Shown here: positions 31,245 through 37,922 of the stretch, piece by piece
Position numbering within the stretch: the stretch's first letter is position 1
How the letters are laid out: every line of letters starts with the position of its first letter
Assembly (NCBI GenBank): GCA_016234115.1
Contig: JACRHD010000040.1
Location: forward strand, 1-42,435
Direction of reading: 5' to 3'
DNA: 42,435 nt
DNA from: Nitrospirota bacterium
Lineage (GTDB): Bacteria; Nitrospirota; Thermodesulfovibrionia; UBA6902
Notes under the pieces: generated by a model
The model's input: the letters and a program-made list of their open reading frames with translations, nothing else
What the model was told of the DNA's origin: nothing
Databases searched by the model: none
Position numbers and translations under genes: made by a program

Positions 31245-33275
31245 TCACAACATGTTGATCGGATCGACGTCAATGTCGCTTTTGATACTCCCGATGTCCT
31301 TTATCAACTCCAGAATCCTCGAAGCTGCCTGCCGCAGGGCCTTCGCGTTTTTCCCTTTCAGGACGAGATGCCACCTCCAGTAGTTTCTGATCTTCTCCAC
31401 AGGAGCGGGGGATGGTCCGAGAATCTCTATGTTCGAATCTTGAATCTTGAATCTTGAATCTTGAATTTTTTTGGATACATCTTTCATGATCTTCACTGCG
31501 TCCTCTTTGTTTCTGAAACTAAAAACAATCCTGATCAATCTGCTGAAGGGAGGATAAGAAAGCTCCTTTCTCAATTCTATCTCCTTCCGGTAGAAGCCGG
31601 CATAGTCATGGTTGAGAACGTAATCGAAGACATAATGGCCCGGTTCGTAAGTCTGGATATAAACCTCTCCGTGCATGTCGCCGCGCCCCGCCCTTCCGGC
31701 AAGCTGGGTGAATAACTGGAAGGTCCTCTCAGACGACCTGAAGTCGGGAAGGTTCAGCGCCACGTCGGCAAAGACGACGGCGGCGACCGTCACATCCGGG
31801 AAATCATGCCCCCTGGCAACCATCTGCGTGCCCAGGAGCACGTCGATTTTCCTGTCCTCCATGTCCTTTACGATCCTGTAGTGTGCAAGTTTTTTCCTTG
31901 TGGTGTCCCGGTCCATCCTCTTCAGGGAGAGCTCCGGCAGGAGGACGCCGAGCTCCTCTTCCGCACGCTGGGTGCCGAGGCCTATGAATTTAATATTTAT
32001 ACCCTTGCATTGGGGACATACATCCTGCGGTTTCAGAAATGAATTGCAGTAATGGCATTTCAGGGTCTTCGTGTCCTTGTGGTATGTAAGGGTAATGCTG
32101 CACGCGGGACATTTGTAGGTATACCCGCAGTCCACGCACATAAGAAAAGGCGAATATCCCCTCCTGTTGAGCATAATGAGAGACTGACGCCCCGCTGAAA
32201 GGTTCTCCCTCAAAACGCCTAAGAGTTTTTTTGAATACGCGGGCGACCCCTTCTCCGCCCTTGTCATATCTATGATCTCGACGCGGGGCATGGGTTTCCG
32301 CTCTATCCTGTGAGTAAGCTCAAGAAACGCAAGCTTCCCCTTCCCGGCATGATAATAAGTTTCAATGGAAGGAGTAGCCGAGCCGAGGATTATTTTGATG
32401 CCTTCAATCTTGGCCCTTGCGAGCGCGACGTCCCGCGCGCTGTATTTCAATCCCTCAAACTGCTTGTAAGAAGCCTCGTGCTCTTCGTCGATGATAATGA
32501 GTCCGGGATTTTTAAAAGGCGCAAAGACGGCGCTCCTCACTCCGAGCGCGATTCTCACCTTACCGTCCCTGATCTTCCGCCACTGCGTCAGCCGTTCTCC
32601 AGGGGAAAGTCCGCTGTGGAAGAACGCGACCCTGTCGTGAAAGCGGCTGCGGAACCTGTCGATGATCTGCGTCGTGAGCGCGATTTCAGGCACAAGCACA
32701 ATGGCCTCTTTATCGCCTGATGCCTCTATGGCCCTGATATAAATCTCGGTCTTGCCGCTTCCTGTGACTCCGTGTAGAAGAAACGCGCCTGCCTCTGCTT
32801 TATTGATTTCCGATAAAGCGGTTTGCTGCTCCCATGTAAGATTGACGGCCGTAGCCGGAACGACTTTCTCATCATAAACAATCCTGCCCTTCCCGCCTTT
32901 CTTGCCCTCGAATATCCCGGCAGGGACCGCATTTTTCAAGGCAAGACCGGAGGTGGACATATAGTACTCACCTACCCACTTGATCAGTTTCAATAAATTC
33001 TCCGGAATGAGCGGTTCGTCGTCCAGGACCTCTTCAAGAGGTTTCAGTGTTATCTCTTTCTCCGATGGGGCGACCCTGTGGTCCGTCCCATCGTTCAGGG
33101 CGAGGCCCCGCCTCGCCCCTACGGAATTATCCATTCCGACAACTATCCCCACCTTCTTCCCTCTTCTGAACGGCGCAAGCACGCGCATACCTGGCTTGAT
33201 CTTCTCCTCAAGTCCTTCCGGGACCGAATAGGTGAAGGCCTCAGCGTTTATGGGGAATAAGATATTGACTTGCAT
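31245..33275 (-). CDS. priA: primosomal helicase PriA with two in-frame repeat insertions
   Basis: This 676-residue protein restarts stalled replication forks. The helicase motifs are intact: Walker A GVTGSGKTEIY, DEEH box IIDEEHEASYK and LGSATPS. The zinc-binding insertion is also present (CVDCGYTYKCPAC, CHYC, CPQC). Two stretches look foreign. About residues 50-68 (SVGARRGLALNDGTDHRV) are encoded by a family A palindrome (33098-33123). About residues 602-613 (QDSRFKIQDS) are encoded by ATTCAAGATTCAAG units (31432-31468). Both keep the frame. The start codon is supported by GGAGAC 13 bases upstream. No defects in the motor domains. Confidence 0.96.
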   Translation of the reverse strand: MQVNILFPINAEAFTYSVPEGLEEKIKPGMRVLAPFRRGKKVGIVVGMDNSVGARRGLALNDGTDHRVAPSEKEITLKPLEEVLDDEPLIPENLLKLIKWVGEYYMSTSGLALKNAVPAGIFEGKKGGKGRIVYDEKVVPATAVNLTWEQQTALSEINKAEAGAFLLHGVTGSGKTEIYIRAIEASGDKEAIVLVPEIALTTQIIDRFRSRFHDRVAFFHSGLSPGERLTQWRKIRDGKVRIALGVRSAVFAPFKNPGLIIIDEEHEASYKQFEGLKYSARDVALARAKIEGIKIILGSATPSIETYYHAGKGKLAFLELTHRIERKPMPRVEIIDMTRAEKGSPAYSKKLLGVLRENLSAGRQSLIMLNRRGYSPFLMCVDCGYTYKCPACSITLTYHKDTKTLKCHYCNSFLKPQDVCPQCKGINIKFIGLGTQRAEEELGVLLPELSLKRMDRDTTRKKLAHYRIVKDMEDRKIDVLLGTQMVARGHDFPDVTVAAVVFADVALNLPDFRSSERTFQLFTQLAGRAGRGDMHGEVYIQTYEPGHYVFDYVLNHDYAGFYRKEIELRKELSYPPFSRLIRIVFSFRNKEDAVKIMKDVSKKIQDSRFKIQDSNIEILGPSPAPVEKIRNYWRWHLVLKGKNAKALRQAASRILELIKDIGSIKSDIDVDPINML
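33098..33123. repeat. GC-rich palindrome, family A, inside priA
   Basis: AGGGCGAGGCCCCGCCTCGC followed by CCCTACG. It is a family A copy lying in frame within the priA coding sequence. Confidence 0.9.
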
Positions 33276-33351
33276 TGGTTAGTCGTGTCTCCTGATACGT
33301 TTCAGGTCTATATAATACCAGACACAAGCCCGGTTCTACCTGTTGAATTAT

Positions 33352-33379
33352 TTGACAGGCATTATCTATTGGGTATAAT
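33352..33379 (+). promoter_or_regulatory. consensus promoter of the TumE/TumA-type pair
   Basis: TTGACA (33352-33357) and TATAAT (33374-33379) are both perfect consensus with a 16-base spacer. The ATG is only ten bases past the -10, so transcription should start within about three bases of it. The mRNA would be (nearly) leaderless; no ribosome binding site is present. Confidence 0.8.
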
Positions 33380-33388
33380 ATACCTCAT

Positions 33389-33676
33389 ATGGGTGGGGAC
33401 ATTTTATTTTACAGGAAAAATATTGAGCCGGACAGCGATATAGTGGAAATGAAAATATGGAACGTGCCACATTCAAAACACAGACCTCACGGCCTGAAGT
33501 ATTCACTCGTCTATATAAGATAAGGTAAAAGAATTATAGGCTACGATAACGCGGAGATGAAAGGAGATCACAAGCATTACGAAGGAAAAGAATCCGTCTA
33601 TCATTTTACAGACGTCGAAACCCTGATAAAGGACTTTCATGAAGATGTCGGAAAAATAAAACGGGGCAAGCTATGA
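33389..33676 (+). pseudogene. TumE-type toxin gene with an in-frame stop
   Basis: One continuous frame of 96 codons reads MGGDILFYRKNIEPDSD..., SLVYIR, stop (TAA 33521-33523), GKRIIGYDNAEMKGDHKHYE..., IKRGKL, stop. The GYDN-x-x-x-KGDHKHY block is the hallmark of TumE-like (DUF6516) toxins. No frameshift is needed, so a single nonsense change has split an otherwise intact gene after 44 residues. Its last bases overlap the ATG of the antitoxin gene (ATGA). The truncated product would lack the conserved core. A sequencing error or readthrough is also possible. The promoter directly upstream is still of consensus quality. Confidence 0.88.
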
Positions 33677-34047
33677 AGGTAAAAAAAATAAACATAGGCA
33701 TAAAGGGATTAAAAGAAAGTTTAAGGGATTTTGCAGAGACCTGGAAAAATCTGGAAGCGGGAAGAAAAGTTAAAAAAGAAGAAGGGATATATTTTGACTC
33801 GATTGACGTCATGAGGTCGGTCCTTACAAATAAAAGGCTGTTGATTCTCAGAACGATAAGAGAGCGTCATCCGGCATCGGTTTATGAACTGGCAATATTT
33901 TTGAAAAGGGACATAAAAAATGTAAATCAGGACTTAACACTGCTCTCGAATATCGGATTGGTTTCACTCGAAAAGACCGAAACAGACAAAAAACGAATAA
34001 TGCCGCATGTTGATTACAATGAGATATTGCTGAAGATCGCCCTGTAA
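33673..34047 (+). CDS. TumA-type winged-helix antitoxin
   Basis: This 124-residue protein has an N-terminal helical region (GLKESLRDFAETWKNLE) and a winged-helix DNA-binding domain. The key stretch is LTNKRLLILRTIRERHPASV, then ELAIFLKRDIKNVNQDLTLL. This is the usual antitoxin partner of TumE-type toxins, and it may repress the promoter at 33352. It overlaps the toxin gene by four bases. It appears intact even though the toxin is interrupted. Downstream, a degenerate family A palindrome cluster (34049-34093) separates it from the convergent ATPase gene. Confidence 0.82.
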   Translation: MKVKKINIGIKGLKESLRDFAETWKNLEAGRKVKKEEGIYFDSIDVMRSVLTNKRLLILRTIRERHPASVYELAIFLKRDIKNVNQDLTLLSNIGLVSLEKTETDKKRIMPHVDYNEILLKIAL

Positions 34048-34048
34048 A

Positions 34049-34093
34049 CGGGCGAGGCGCCGCCCCACCCTTAGGGCGAACGGCCGTTCGCCC
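34049..34093. repeat. degenerate family A palindrome and adjoining hairpin
   Basis: GGGCGAGGCGCCGCCCCACC is followed by a perfect hairpin GGGCGAACGGCCGTTCGCCC. It lies between two convergent genes and may also end transcription. Confidence 0.8.
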
Positions 34094-34128
34094 GTGCGAA
34101 TGGGCAGATACAGAGGGCTGCCCCTACC

Positions 34129-36822
34129 CTACCCTTTTCTTCTCTTCCACCACTTCTCCAGCTCCACAGCAAAAAATACAACGGTCGACAGGGCAAGTGT
34201 GAACGTCAGTTCATTCAACGATAAAGGCTCTGTCCTGAACACCGGATTCAGTGAAGGAATATATACAGTCCCCATCTGAAGCGCAAAGGTCAGCAGGAAC
34301 GCGCCCACTAACGGCTTATTGGAAAGAAATCCCTGAACAAAAAGCGCTTCCCTCTCCGACCGTATGGCGAGGACATGGCCCATCTGGCTTAAACACAATA
34401 CTGTAAACACCATCGTCTGCCAGTGTGCCGAACCCGTCCTTATGCTCCATGCCTGAACAAATATGGATACAAAACCCATCAGAAGCCCGACCCATATTAT
34501 ATGCGCGCCGAGCCCCTGCGCAAAGACACTCTCCCGGGGATGGCGCGGCGGTCTTTGCATGATCCCCTTTTCCGCCGGCTCCGCGGCAAGGGCCAGTCCG
34601 GGCAAACCGTCGGTGACAAGGTTGATCCAGAGAATATGAATCGGCAAAAGAGGAATCGGCAATCCTAAAAAGGGCGCGAGGAATATCGTCCATATCTCGC
34701 CGGAATTACTGGTCATCGTATATTTTATGAATTTGCGTATGTTGTCAAAGATACGCCTTCCCTCTTTCACCGCCCTTACTATAGTCGCAAAATTATCATC
34801 GCGCAGCACCATGTGGGCCGCCTCTTTTGAGACGTCCGTCCCGGTAATACCCATGGCAATGCCGATGTCCGCCCTTTTCAGCGCCGGGGCGTCATTGACT
34901 CCGTCGCCGGTCATGGCAACGAACTGTCCTTTGTCCTGGAGCGCTTTGACTATCTTCAGTTTCTGCTCGGGCGCAACCCTCGCGTACACCCTGATATGTT
35001 CGACCCTTTCTTCAAAATCCTCCAACGATAATTTCTCAAGCTCCCTGCCTGTAATTATCGCCTTCGAGTCCTCTTCGAAAATGCCCAACCTCTTTGCTAT
35101 TACCCTCGCCGTAAGCGGATGGTCCCCGGTTATCATCACCGGCCTGATCCCTGCTGTTTTGCACATGGCGACTGCTTCTTTTGCTTCATCCCTCGGAGGG
35201 TCCATCATCCCTGTGAGACCTAAAATGGTAAGTCCCTTCTCCACGTTCTCCGGGGACATATCTTCAGGCAGGCCGTCCCACTCTCTCATGGCTATGCAAA
35301 GCACTCTCAACCCGTCTGCGGCCATCCTGTCGCTGATCTTGAGAATTTCCATCCTGTCAACATCTTTCAAACCTTCAGACGTCAGTACCTTGCCCGCTTT
35401 TTCGATCAGGACCTCGACAGCGCCCTTGGTGAAGGAAACATACTGAAAGGGTCCGGGGGTCGGGGTCCGGGGGCCGGGAACGACCGGACCCTGGTCCCTG
35501 GACCCTGGCCCCTTGTGAAGAGTCGTCATGCATTTTCTCTCTGAATCAAACGGAATTTCGGCGACGCGGGGGAATTCTTTTTCAATCTCTTCTTTAACGA
35601 ATCCATTTCTGTTTGCTATATCAAGGAGGGCGACCTCGGTAGGATCGCCGATTACGTTTCCATCCTTGTCCCGGACAGCGTCGTTACTGAGGGCGAGGGC
35701 AGTATATAGAGTTAAGAGTGAAGAGTTATGAGTTAAGAGGTCCTTATCTCCCTGACTCCTGACTCTTGACTCTTGACTCTTGATCAGTTTCCCGTCCACA
35801 TACATCTCCTCCACAGTCATCTTGTTCATTGTCAGCGTGCCGGTCTTGTCGGAGCATATGTAGGTGACGGAGCCGAGGGTTTCCACTGCGGGAAGCTTCC
35901 TGATAAGCGCGTTCTGCCTTACCAGTTTCTTCGCGCCTAATGCAAGGGATATCGTTATTACGGCAGGAAGGGCTTCAGGGATCGCGGCAACCGCAAGGGA
36001 AATCGCAGTCAGGAGCATCAGCAGGGGCTGCTCCCCTCTCATCACTCCGATGCCGAAGACTATCGCGCATATTACAAGGACGGCAACAGCGAGTTTCTGG
36101 CCGAAGCTCGCGAGTCTTTTCTGAAGGGGCGTCTTTACCTCCTCTTCTTCCTGCAGCATAGTGGCGATCCTTCCGAGCTCCGTGTCCATACCTGTGGCGA
36201 CAACAACGCCGGTCCCTCGCCCGTAGGTCACAAAGGTGCCTTTATATGTCATATTCTTCCTGTCGCCGATGGGGAGATGTTCATCATGCAATACGTTTGC
36301 GTGTTTATCAACAGGGACCGCTTCCCCGGTCAGCGCCGCCTCCTCCGCCTTCATCTGCGCGGATTCTATGAGCCGCACATCCGCCGGGACCACCCTTCCC
36401 GCCTCAAGGACAACCACGTCACCGGGGACAAGCTGCGCTGCCGGAATACCGGCAGGCGCTCCGTCCCGAATAACAGTTGCCGTAGGCGCCGCCATCATTT
36501 TGAGGGCCGCCATTGCCTTTTCCGCACGGTATTCCTGGACAAAGCCGATAACGGCGTTAAGCAGAACGATTATGATTATGGCGATAGTGTCCGACGGCTC
36601 TCCTATGGTCCCCGATATAACCGCGGCAGCGATAAGGACCAGGATCATAAAGTCCCTGAACTGGTCCAGGAACATCATGAATGGGGTCTTTTTCTTCTTC
36701 TCCTTTAACTCATTGGGGCCGTATTCCGCAAGGCGCTTCACCGCTTCTTCAGAAGAAATGCCCCGGGGGGACGATTTCAGCTCTTCAATTGCTTCTTTTA
36801 TACCTTTCTGGTGCCAGTGCAT
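34129..36822 (-). CDS. P2A-type cation-transporting ATPase, probable Mn2+ (or Ca2+) exporter
   Basis: This 897-residue P-type ATPase resembles SERCA/PMR1. The phosphorylation motif is CSDKTGTLTMNK (about 325), and the hinge is TGDGVNDAPALK. M4 carries PEALPAVIT, and M6 carries NLVTDGLPGLAL, whose Asn and Asp are divalent-metal ligands in P2A pumps. Ten membrane helices are expected and present by eye. Two low-complexity stretches in the nucleotide-binding domain (KSQESRVRSQGDKDLLTHN at 35708-35782, PGSRDQGPVVPGPRTPTPG at 35449-35516) come from inserted repeats. AGGAG precedes the ATG. It follows the zinc-finger gene behind a yybP-ykoY riboswitch, which points to Mn2+. Confidence 0.95.
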   Translation of the reverse strand: MHWHQKGIKEAIEELKSSPRGISSEEAVKRLAEYGPNELKEKKKKTPFMMFLDQFRDFMILVLIAAAVISGTIGEPSDTIAIIIIVLLNAVIGFVQEYRAEKAMAALKMMAAPTATVIRDGAPAGIPAAQLVPGDVVVLEAGRVVPADVRLIESAQMKAEEAALTGEAVPVDKHANVLHDEHLPIGDRKNMTYKGTFVTYGRGTGVVVATGMDTELGRIATMLQEEEEVKTPLQKRLASFGQKLAVAVLVICAIVFGIGVMRGEQPLLMLLTAISLAVAAIPEALPAVITISLALGAKKLVRQNALIRKLPAVETLGSVTYICSDKTGTLTMNKMTVEEMYVDGKLIKSQESRVRSQGDKDLLTHNSSLLTLYTALALSNDAVRDKDGNVIGDPTEVALLDIANRNGFVKEEIEKEFPRVAEIPFDSERKCMTTLHKGPGSRDQGPVVPGPRTPTPGPFQYVSFTKGAVEVLIEKAGKVLTSEGLKDVDRMEILKISDRMAADGLRVLCIAMREWDGLPEDMSPENVEKGLTILGLTGMMDPPRDEAKEAVAMCKTAGIRPVMITGDHPLTARVIAKRLGIFEEDSKAIITGRELEKLSLEDFEERVEHIRVYARVAPEQKLKIVKALQDKGQFVAMTGDGVNDAPALKRADIGIAMGITGTDVSKEAAHMVLRDDNFATIVRAVKEGRRIFDNIRKFIKYTMTSNSGEIWTIFLAPFLGLPIPLLPIHILWINLVTDGLPGLALAAEPAEKGIMQRPPRHPRESVFAQGLGAHIIWVGLLMGFVSIFVQAWSIRTGSAHWQTMVFTVLCLSQMGHVLAIRSEREALFVQGFLSNKPLVGAFLLTFALQMGTVYIPSLNPVFRTEPLSLNELTFTLALSTVVFFAVELEKWWKRRKG
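35449..35516. repeat. GGTCC/GGGTCC repeat inserted in the ATPase gene
   Basis: Inverted units of GTCCGGGGGTCGGGGTCC and GGACCCTGGTCCCTGGACCC. They are translated in frame as a Pro/Gly-rich loop. Confidence 0.85.
35708..35782. repeat. GACTCTTGACTC-type inverted repeat inserted in the ATPase gene
   Basis: GTTAAGAGTGAAGAGTTATG mirrors CTGACTCTTGACTCTTGAC-like arms. Translated in frame within the nucleotide-binding domain. Confidence 0.85.
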
Positions 36823-36893
36823 TATTCTCCTGTCGCTGTCTTGTTGTCCTTACACGTGTTACAGAATTTATTGTAAATCAGACAAACCTTAAC

Positions 36894-37199
36894 TTACTTC
36901 CTGAATACACCGAACAGTTTGTCGAGCCCTGTCTTTTCAAGTCTTGACACGGACTCAAGCTCTCCGGCATCCAGCCAGATGCCGTCACATTCAGAGCACT
37001 TATCTACCTTTATGTCCCTGTAGTCTATCTCGATCAGCTCCATTCCGCATTTGGGACATCTCATCTTATGAAGGTCCCGGAGTCTCTTCTTTTCCGCTAA
37101 TGCAAGAAGTTTATGTTTATCCTCCTCGATCTTCTTCTTTTTTTCAAACTCCATCCTTGCTACGAATTCCGCTTCTCTTTCACTTGGTTTCCCCGGCAT
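36894..37199 (-). CDS. zf-TFIIB-type zinc-finger protein
   Basis: This 101-residue protein has a charged N-terminal coiled region (EFVARMEFEKKKKIEEDKHK). A zinc finger follows: CPKCGMEL, then CSECDGIWLDAGEL. The C-x-x-C / C-x-x-C-x-G-x-W-x-D pattern is typical of the zf-TFIIB family. GGAGGAGGT four bases before the ATG at 37199 decides the start over an upstream in-frame Met at 37223. It is the first gene behind the yybP-ykoY riboswitch and is probably co-transcribed with the cation ATPase 71 bp downstream. A role in metal handling is inferred from position only. Confidence 0.88.
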   Translation of the reverse strand: MPGKPSEREAEFVARMEFEKKKKIEEDKHKLLALAEKKRLRDLHKMRCPKCGMELIEIDYRDIKVDKCSECDGIWLDAGELESVSRLEKTGLDKLFGVFRK

Positions 37200-37237
37200 T
37201 TTGACCTCCTCCTTATATTTCACGCATTACTGTTAAT

Positions 37238-37285
37238 AAAAAAACCTTTATCACGAATGCACGAGAAATGCAACCATGATAAAGG
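37238..37285 (-). terminator. riboswitch-controlled intrinsic terminator
   Basis: On the minus strand CCTTTATCA (37285-37277) pairs with TGATAAAGG (37253-37245), followed by seven T (37244-37238). The upstream arm is also the 3' strand of the riboswitch P1 stem, so the two structures exclude each other. Confidence 0.9.
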
Positions 37286-37386
37286 TCTTGCTTGTCAGTT
37301 TTACCTGACCGGCGGTACCGGTCCGCGCCTCACCGGGGCGGAACGTGCTGACGATAGCCGCTGATCCAGCTACTCCCCTTTATTCA
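37278..37386 (-). promoter_or_regulatory. yybP-ykoY manganese riboswitch
   Basis: The minus-strand RNA begins AUAAAGGGGAGUAGC and ends CAAGACCUUUAUC. Both ends match the conserved loops of the yybP-ykoY aptamer known from Lactococcus yoaB (AAAGGGGAGUAGC ... GCAAGACCUUU). Between them are AUCGUCAGCACG and CCGGUGAGG, also typical. P1 would pair AUAAAGG with CCUUUAU. The P1 3' strand is needed for the terminator at 37238-37285, so Mn2+ binding should prevent termination and turn on the downstream zinc-finger and P-type ATPase genes. Confidence 0.93.
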
Positions 37387-37439
37387 GTTTTAAAAGATAG
37401 CTGAAATTACCGGTTAAGTCAAGGGGCGGCCAACTCCCT

Positions 37440-37611
37440 GATTCACCATCAAAAGACAAACCACAGAGACCACAGAGGAAAAAAATAAATATTAATCCAC
37501 AGATTACACTGATTAACACAGATGTATTTAGAAATATTCTTTCAATCTGTGTAATCTGCGGATTAATTAATCTTTTCTCTGTGACCTCTGTGGTTAGGTG
37601 GTGGATTCTGG
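37440..37611. repeat. ~172-bp element, family D, copy 2
   Basis: This is the reverse complement of the element at 25429-25606. It differs mainly by lacking one short internal CAGATTTCA-type unit and a few substitutions. It lies upstream of the riboswitch. The rest of the spacer (37612-37922) shows only a TATAAT at 37686-37691 and no gene. Confidence 0.93.
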
Positions 37612-37922
37612 AACTGCACTATTAATAATGCAAATCCCCTTATTAGCCCGTCGTCAAATTTAATGCTTTTCATTATTGAAATGTTTATAATAGAACACTT
37701 ATTATCGCCTTATATTTCTTTCGCAAGAATGAGTATTGCGGAGACAGCCTGTGCGCCTTATTCCGACCGAATCGATCTCTATATTTCTCTCAGGCGGCGT
37801 ATTCAGGAAGTCAGGGGCGCCCACCTCCGGGTCTGAGTATGGGCAGGTGTTTGAAGGTTCAAAGAAGGCCGGCGTCAACTTTTGAACATTACAGGTATGT
37901 AAATGCTTAAGGAGACCTACAG

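Noticed and set aside
34727-35446. 239-codon + strand frame
   Set aside because: Antisense to the P-type ATPase; no ribosome binding site and shadow-type composition.
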